Source of the DNA: Candidatus Zhuqueibacterota bacterium
Lineage (GTDB): Bacteria > Zhuqueibacterota > QNDG01 > JABMRT01
DNA length: 59,722 nucleotides
Direction of reading: 5' to 3'
Assembly (NCBI GenBank): GCA_013202295.1
Contig: JABMRT010000248.1
Location: forward strand, 1-59,722
Shown here: positions 55,659-59,722 of the stretch, in pieces
Layout: each line of letters starts with the position of its first letter
How positions within the stretch are numbered: position 1 is the stretch's first letter
Notes under the pieces: model-generated
Told to the model about the DNA's origin: nothing
Seen by the model: the letters and a program-made list of their open reading frames with translations, nothing else
The model's database searches: none
Program-made: the position numbers and the translations under genes

Positions 55659-55687
55659 TTGACTTTTACACTCTGGAAACGTATCGT
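55659..55687 (+). promoter_or_regulatory. Sigma70-type promoter of the ACT-domain gene
   Basis: TTGACT (55659-55664), 17-base spacer, TATCGT (55682-55687). It reads towards the ACT gene at 55741, which has AAGGAAGGA before its ATG. Confidence 0.5.
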
Positions 55688-55740
55688 ACTCTTGAAAATT
55701 CCCAGATCTGTTTCATTCTTAAAAAGGAAGGAAGTCTGCC

Positions 55741-56154
55741 ATGGCATCCCAGATTCGACGTGTTGATTACTTTAACACAACTGTGGACGATCAGCCAGGT
55801 GAGAGCTGCGCGATACTTTCTCAGCTCGCCGGTCTCGGCATCAATCTTCTGGCCTTCTCAGCTGTTCCGATCGGACCCACTCGCACACAACTCAGCATTT
55901 TCCCCGATGATCCGCACAAACTCACATCTGAGGCAGATAGAGCGGGTATTCTGTTGGACGGCCCCCATTCTGCCCTACTTGTGCAGGGAGATGATCAACT
56001 GGGTGCTCTTGCGGAAATTCACAAACAGCTCTACCAGGCCAATGTGAATTTGTACGCGTCAAATTGTGTAACGGATGGCAAAGGCGATTACGGCTACATC
56101 ATCTACATCAGACCGGATGAATTCGACCGGGCCGCATCTGCTTTGGGGATTTAA
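55741..56154 (+). CDS. ACT-domain protein (two ACT-like repeats)
   Basis: A 137-residue soluble protein. Residues 5-65 read RVDYFNTTVDDQPGESCAIL and LAGLGINLLAFSAVPIG, and residues 75-135 have a second similar unit (HSALLVQGDDQLGALAEIHKQL, ANVNLYASNCVTDGKGDYGYIIYI). ACT domains bind small ligands such as amino acids. No enzyme domain is attached, so this is a free-standing regulator or binding protein; its target is unknown. Confidence 0.75.
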   Translation: MASQIRRVDYFNTTVDDQPGESCAILSQLAGLGINLLAFSAVPIGPTRTQLSIFPDDPHKLTSEADRAGILLDGPHSALLVQGDDQLGALAEIHKQLYQANVNLYASNCVTDGKGDYGYIIYIRPDEFDRAASALGI

Positions 56155-56160
56155 AATATT

Positions 56161-56289
56161 TCTAACTACACCAATTTTGATGTTTGTCTATTTAGAAACA
56201 TGTTAATAAATTGTTTGTATTTAGAAAGATATTAGTCTATTTAGAAATGTTTCTAATGAATAGAAATGGTCGATAAACTTAGGTTAGCC
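56161..56289 (+). repeat. AT-rich leader with repeats, ending in GTTAGCC
   Basis: Three direct copies of the 12-base unit T[C/G]TATTTAGAAA start at 56187, 56216 and 56236. At the right end is GTTAGCC (56283-56289), the same seven bases that close the inverted repeat at 57800-57806 on the other side of the S41 gene; CTAACTA near 56162 is a weak left partner. It may be a degenerate attC-like site or an operator array. Confidence 0.35.
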
Positions 56290-56309
56290 AATAATTAAGG
56301 AGTGAAATT

Positions 56310-57671
56310 ATGAAGCATATAATACTGATATGTTTACTAAATGTATCTATCCTATTCTCCCAACAAAATCAACAAGCAGCAAATAATAAAGAGTGGACAG
56401 GTGCACCCGATCAAAAAATATGGGGATTAATGACCGTCTGGGCTCAAACGAAATTTGCATTCCCACATACAGAAATACTACAAGAAATTAACTGGGATGA
56501 GAAAGTTCAAGAGTTCATTCCTCGTGTTCTGGAAGTTGAGAGTTTAGAGAGTTATTATTTAGTATTAATGGAATTAGTTGCACTTTTAAAAGATTCGCAT
56601 ACTTACATCACACCACCCTGGGGGCGAATGACGCCCGGATATGATATACCACCCGTAGAAATACTGGTAATTGATGATAAATTCTTAATTGGACGAGTAG
56701 GTGAATCTGATGAAATGAAATTTGAGCGTATATATCCAGGTTTGGAAATACTGCAAATTGACAATGTCCCTGTTAGAGAATTTTTCAATGATAAAGTTTT
56801 AAAATATTATACAAGGGGATCGAAACAAGCCGATGAGGCAGTACTTATTTTCTACATTCTTTATGGTCCCAAAGAAGAAAAGGTTCGATTAAAAATTAAG
56901 GATACAAATGGTAGTATTAGAACTGTAGAGCTCTCCAGAAATTCAAAAGGGAAAGATAACAGACCATTTTTATATCGCTTTATCGAAAATGTATTTACTC
57001 CAACGATTCAATCGAAAATATTAGATGATGGTATCTTATATATTAATATTCCTAATTTTCAAAGTGAAAACCAACAGGTATACATTGATTTTCAGAAATT
57101 GATTGACACATTAAATGTAGCTAACATTAAAGGTTTAATCGTTGATGTCAGATATAATATGGGAGGCTCGGACGCTATTGTCTCAAAAATAGTAAGCTGT
57201 TTGATTGATACACCAGTTAAATCACCTGCTAATCATTACTTTCATTATGTGCCAGCTAATATCCCCTGGGGGAAAGAAAGTATATCATGGACGTCAAGGT
57301 ATAGTGAAATAGTACCTCGTGACGGGATGAGATATTTAGGTCCCCTGGTAGTTCTCACCGGACCCACAACACATAGTTCTGCTGAAGACTTTGTTATAGA
57401 GCTTAAACAAACAGGAAGAACTATAATCGTTGGCGAGAAAACCTCAGGCGGCGCAGGTGGAAAGCTTACTTTTATTCTACCCGGTGGTGGGGAATTTGCT
57501 TTGAGTACTTTTAAAGCGACTTATCCTGATGGAGGAGAATATATAAGGATTGGTATTCAACCTGATGTTGAAGTTCATTTAAAACTGGATGATATTATTA
57601 ATAGATACGATAGTATTTTGGAAAAGGGGATAGAAGTGATTAATAATTGGACTTCCTTCTTGTCAAAATAA
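56310..57671 (+). CDS. Exported S41-family peptidase (tail-specific protease like)
   Basis: A 453-residue exported protein with AAGGAG before the ATG and a short signal peptide (ILFSQQ). The N-terminal region has a cap and a PDZ-like segment (YPGLEILQIDNVPVREFF). The catalytic S41 part reads GILYINIPNF, GLIVDVRYNMGGSDAIV and THSSAEDFVIELK, with the nucleophilic serine in the last, then GEKTSGGAGGKLTF. A catalytic lysine cannot be placed with certainty. The gene is more AT-rich than neighbours to the left and is bracketed by GTTAGCC sites, which suggests acquisition. Confidence 0.85.
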   Translation: MKHIILICLLNVSILFSQQNQQAANNKEWTGAPDQKIWGLMTVWAQTKFAFPHTEILQEINWDEKVQEFIPRVLEVESLESYYLVLMELVALLKDSHTYITPPWGRMTPGYDIPPVEILVIDDKFLIGRVGESDEMKFERIYPGLEILQIDNVPVREFFNDKVLKYYTRGSKQADEAVLIFYILYGPKEEKVRLKIKDTNGSIRTVELSRNSKGKDNRPFLYRFIENVFTPTIQSKILDDGILYINIPNFQSENQQVYIDFQKLIDTLNVANIKGLIVDVRYNMGGSDAIVSKIVSCLIDTPVKSPANHYFHYVPANIPWGKESISWTSRYSEIVPRDGMRYLGPLVVLTGPTTHSSAEDFVIELKQTGRTIIVGEKTSGGAGGKLTFILPGGGEFALSTFKATYPDGGEYIRIGIQPDVEVHLKLDDIINRYDSILEKGIEVINNWTSFLSK

Positions 57672-57694
57672 AAGTGACTCTTTCGTGGAAAATT

Positions 57695-57806
57695 GGCTAA
57701 CAATTGGCTCAACTGGATTTTAAAACGCGAGTTTTTTTGATGCCATCGCCTTTTGTGGAATTGCTTTTTCAATAAAAATATCGTTCAGTTTTAAAACCAG
57801 TTAGCC
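57695..57806 (+). repeat. Candidate integron attC-like recombination site
   Basis: Bases 57706-57726 pair with 57788-57806 over 19 base pairs, leaving single extra bases at 57710 and 57717 on the left arm only; the ends are GCTCAAC (matches RYYYAAC) and GTTAGCC (close to GTTRRRY). Extrahelical bases on one arm, a long loop and a position 24 bases past a stop codon are features of attC sites. A second GGCTAAC lies at 57695. No integrase is in the window. Confidence 0.45.
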
Positions 57807-57849
57807 ACGACGTTTTGTTTAATTAAACGAATTGTTTAGGAGGTCTAAA

Positions 57850-58827
57850 ATGAGAAAGTTACAAACAATAGTTCGTTTTCTGTTTGTTATTGCTTTGTTC
57901 TTTAATTGTAACAAGAACTCAACAGAGCCAGCGGAAACAGTGTTGACCAGCATCGAAATTACACCTGATAGTGTAAGGGTATTAGGCGGAAAAACCCAAC
58001 AGTTCATCTGCACCGCTAAGTATTCAGATGAAAGTTCTATTATAATGACGGAGAATGTCAACTGGTCCGTATCACCTGGCACAGCTGGGCGAATTGATTC
58101 AACTGGCCATTATACAGCTTTCGATACATCCGGTATTGAGATTGTGACGGCAATGTACCTGGATAAACAAGCGGAATCTATTGTCATTCAAACCGACCAG
58201 TCCTCAATCGCTGACATAGACGGCAATATTTATAAAATAGTTCAAATTGGCGATCAATGGTGGCTGGCGGAAAATTTGAAGGTAACCCATTATCGTAATG
58301 GAGAGGCTATCACCCATGTGACGGATTGGTCTAACCTGACCGCAGGAGCCTATTGTGCTTATAAAAATGATGAAAACAATGCAGACACTTATGGCTATTT
58401 ATATGACTGGGCCGCTGTAAAAGACAGCCGTAATATTGCACCTGAAGGCTGGCATGTGCCGACTGATGAAGAATGGAAACAACTGGAGATGTACTTGGGT
58501 ATGAGCCAGTTTGAGGCTGATGATATTTTTTATCGCGGCACAAATGAAGGCAGCAAACTAGCGGACAATGCATCATTATGGAGTGATGGAGCCCTAAAGA
58601 ATAATTCCGTATTTGGTGAAAGCGGTTTTTCCGCCCTGCCCGGTGGTTGCCATCACTTCACTGGTAATTTCTTCGGCGGTATGGGCTTCAGCGCCTATTT
58701 TTGGTCTTCTACTTCGGCCCATAGTCTTAACGCATGGGGCCGGAAGCTGTATGACAGAAATTCAGAAGTCTACCGGTACAGCACATCTATTCAGGATGAG
58801 TCGTCAGTACGTTTAGTCAGGGATTAG
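57850..58827 (+). CDS. Lipoprotein with Ig-like and FISUMP (C-type-lectin-like) domains
   Basis: A 325-residue lipoprotein (AGGAGG upstream of ATG 57850; signal peptide with cysteine in ALFFNC). Residues 30-115 are a BIG2/Ig-like domain (VLTSIEITPDSVRVLGGKTQQF). The rest is the Fibrobacter succinogenes major domain, FISUMP: DIDGNIYKIVQIGDQWWLAENL, GYLYDWAAV, APEGWHVPTDEEW, GFSALPGG and the C-terminal YFWSSTSA ... SSVRLVRD. This C-terminal part has the layout of the C-type-lectin/FGE-like folds used by variable proteins of diversity-generating retroelements. A hairpin and an Avd-like fragment follow directly. Confidence 0.85.
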   Translation: MRKLQTIVRFLFVIALFFNCNKNSTEPAETVLTSIEITPDSVRVLGGKTQQFICTAKYSDESSIIMTENVNWSVSPGTAGRIDSTGHYTAFDTSGIEIVTAMYLDKQAESIVIQTDQSSIADIDGNIYKIVQIGDQWWLAENLKVTHYRNGEAITHVTDWSNLTAGAYCAYKNDENNADTYGYLYDWAAVKDSRNIAPEGWHVPTDEEWKQLEMYLGMSQFEADDIFYRGTNEGSKLADNASLWSDGALKNNSVFGESGFSALPGGCHHFTGNFFGGMGFSAYFWSSTSAHSLNAWGRKLYDRNSEVYRYSTSIQDESSVRLVRD

Positions 58828-58853
58828 ACTATTTGTCTATTTGATATTGGGGT

Positions 58854-58870
58854 CTGGGGTACAGCCCCAG
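58854..58870 (+). other. GC-rich hairpin after the FISUMP gene
   Basis: CTGGGG (58854-58859) pairs with CCCCAG (58865-58870) around TACAG, 27 bases past the stop codon. There is a T5 run only eleven bases later, so it is a weak terminator. Its position also fits the hairpin found just beyond the variable repeat of diversity-generating retroelement targets. Confidence 0.4.
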
Positions 58871-58888
58871 CGAAATGAGTTTTTAAAA

Positions 58889-58960
58889 ATGGCAAAATAT
58901 GATGAATTACCTGTTTATAAGGCAAGTTATGATTTGCGGTTTGAGACTTTCTGGCTTTAA
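58889..58960 (+). pseudogene. Avd / 23S-IVS-like four-helix-bundle protein, N-terminal stub
   Basis: ATG 58889 opens 23 codons, MAKYDELPVYKASYDLRF and five more, then TAA. The sequence LPVYKASYDL is typical of the N-terminus of four-helix-bundle proteins of the 23S rRNA intervening-sequence/Avd group, about 115-120 residues long. The following 90 bases have stops in all frames of interest, so the gene has decayed or been cut off. Confidence 0.6.
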
Positions 58961-59362
58961 AAGAAGACGCTAACCTGTTAATGCAATGGATCTTGCCTCG
59001 TTCCATTTCATGAAGCTTCGAAGGATTAGTAGAGGCAAAACCATTGATCAAATCGTTATGATGTATAGACTATAAGTAGTAACTTCTTCTGAGAGTGTAA
59101 AAGTATAGACTACGATAAGTAGTCTTTAGTTCAGTAAAACTTATGACTTTGGCAAGTAGTAGAAGGTTTTGAATCCGCCAAATTTTGGACCGATGTATTA
59201 GTATAATACAATTATTCTTGTTATTTTGATATAATCAATATATCAGTACTTTGATGACATTTGGATTTAGCACATCACATCATAACAATATTTAAGATCT
59301 TTGGGGTACCGCTCGCACTAATAAATCCGTCCTGGTATATCTAAAGAGACTGTGGATCAACG
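58961..59362. other. AT-rich gap with a short direct repeat
   Basis: A gap of about 400 bases. A near-direct repeat of GTATAGACTA..TAAGTAGT occurs at 59063-59080 and 59103-59123, in line with small insertion or slippage. I found no gene, no RT and no template repeat here. Confidence 0.4.
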
Positions 59363-59722
59363 ATGTCAGTAGACAAATATTCAATGAAAATATTTTCGCT
59401 GCAGTTTCACGATAAAGCTACTGAATTTCTCTATAAAGACCATATCTTTGATCGAACTCTTTGGTTTTGTCGAATTACCTGGGGATTAGTGGTTATTTTG
59501 GGGGGTAGTTTTGGTCTATTGGATCGTCAGGTGTTTGGGGAGAACGCCAATATGGTCCTTCTGATACGATTCATTCTGATATCATTTTCAGTATTAATCA
59601 TTGCCGTAACTTTTAGTCCCCGGTTTAAAGGATTCATGGATTTGAGTTCGTGTCTATTTATCCTAAGTGTAGGCCCGTTTTGTACCTTCCTTACGGTAAT
59701 GAGTAATCCTTCAATATTCTCA
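59363..59722 (+). CDS. Membrane protein, N-terminal part, cut by the window end
   Basis: ATG 59363 opens a frame that stays open to the last base (120 codons). After about 45 polar residues (MSVDKYSMKIFSLQFHDKA...) come hydrophobic segments ITWGLVVILGGSFGLL, MVLLIRFILISFSVLIIAV and LSSCLFILSVGPFCTFLTV with RTLWFCRI before the first. This resembles the multi-helix membrane sensor that precedes adenylate/guanylate cyclase, PP2C or GGDEF output domains, but the output domain lies beyond the window, so the function is open. Confidence 0.6.
   Translation, partial: MSVDKYSMKIFSLQFHDKATEFLYKDHIFDRTLWFCRITWGLVVILGGSFGLLDRQVFGENANMVLLIRFILISFSVLIIAVTFSPRFKGFMDLSSCLFILSVGPFCTFLTVMSNPSIFS

Noticed and set aside
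56187-56247. Three spaced copies of a 12-base unit as a CRISPR array
   Set aside because: Units are too short, spacing is irregular and no cas gene is present.
58828-59362. Template repeat or reverse transcriptase of a diversity-generating retroelement
   Set aside because: No stretch resembles the end of the FISUMP gene with adenine changes and no RT motif is present before the window ends.

Overview
The window looks like a chromosomal contig from an uncultured Gram-negative bacterium of the FCB superphylum, outside the classical Bacteroidetes. Five secreted proteins end in the type IX-style sorting domain with a YPNPFN motif, and there is a PorV-like outer-membrane protein and a TonB-dependent receptor. 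Shine-Dalgarno sites are common and several promoters are textbook TTGACA-17-TATAAT, which argues against the Bacteroidetes -33/-7 promoter type. KSB1, Calditrichota, Marinimicrobia or similar lineages would fit; I cannot choose among them.

Bases 1-2000 hold the 5' half of a tRNA-Val gene, a STAS/anti-sigma-kinase fusion and an RmlD-like reductase. Bases 2000-13700 hold the most novel region: three tandem copies of a two-gene module. Each copy pairs a polytopic membrane protein carrying a TPR-like domain with an exported TolB-like propeller protein containing exactly one CxxCH heme site. A FkbO/Hyg5/XanB2-like Rid-family protein sits between copies 1 and 2. The third membrane protein ends in DAFTGAT, a match to the ApbE flavinylation motif. 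I read this as an uncharacterised extracytoplasmic heme/flavin redox system. A 7TM-type histidine kinase follows.

Bases 15300-24150 hold a secreted beta-helix protein, purC, a DUF481 porin-like protein, mntP, a giant propeller sensor joined to a chemotaxis-type signalling domain, a YHS protein, a RseC-like protein, and a rhodanese gene cut off by an IS256-family remnant.

Bases 24160-42985 hold a LacI-controlled, one-directional locus for beta-mannoside use: secreted CBM protein, TonB-type receptor, large sorting-domain protein, PorV-like protein, ABC importer (binding lipoprotein, two permeases, ATPase), GH130 phosphorylase, GH2 beta-mannosidase and an unclassified lipoprotein. There is no SusD. 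A strong promoter with a perfect LacI palindrome at its start point lies upstream of lacI. Bases 43200-54100 continue the carbohydrate theme: SurA-like foldase, GH63-like enzyme, a glycosidase-like gene broken by two frameshifts, a 1045-residue secreted protein, and a GH16 glucanase. Among these is a scrapyard made of an IS200 tnpA stub, the 3' end of a group II intron and kelch/DUF302 gene fragments.

Bases 54190-59722 hold a Fur/PerR-type regulator, rubrerythrin and a small membrane protein under a promoter with an embedded operator; an ACT protein; an AT-rich S41 peptidase flanked by integron-like GTTAGCC sites; a FISUMP lipoprotein followed by a hairpin and an Avd-like stub, possibly a decayed diversity-generating retroelement; and the start of a membrane protein that runs off the end.
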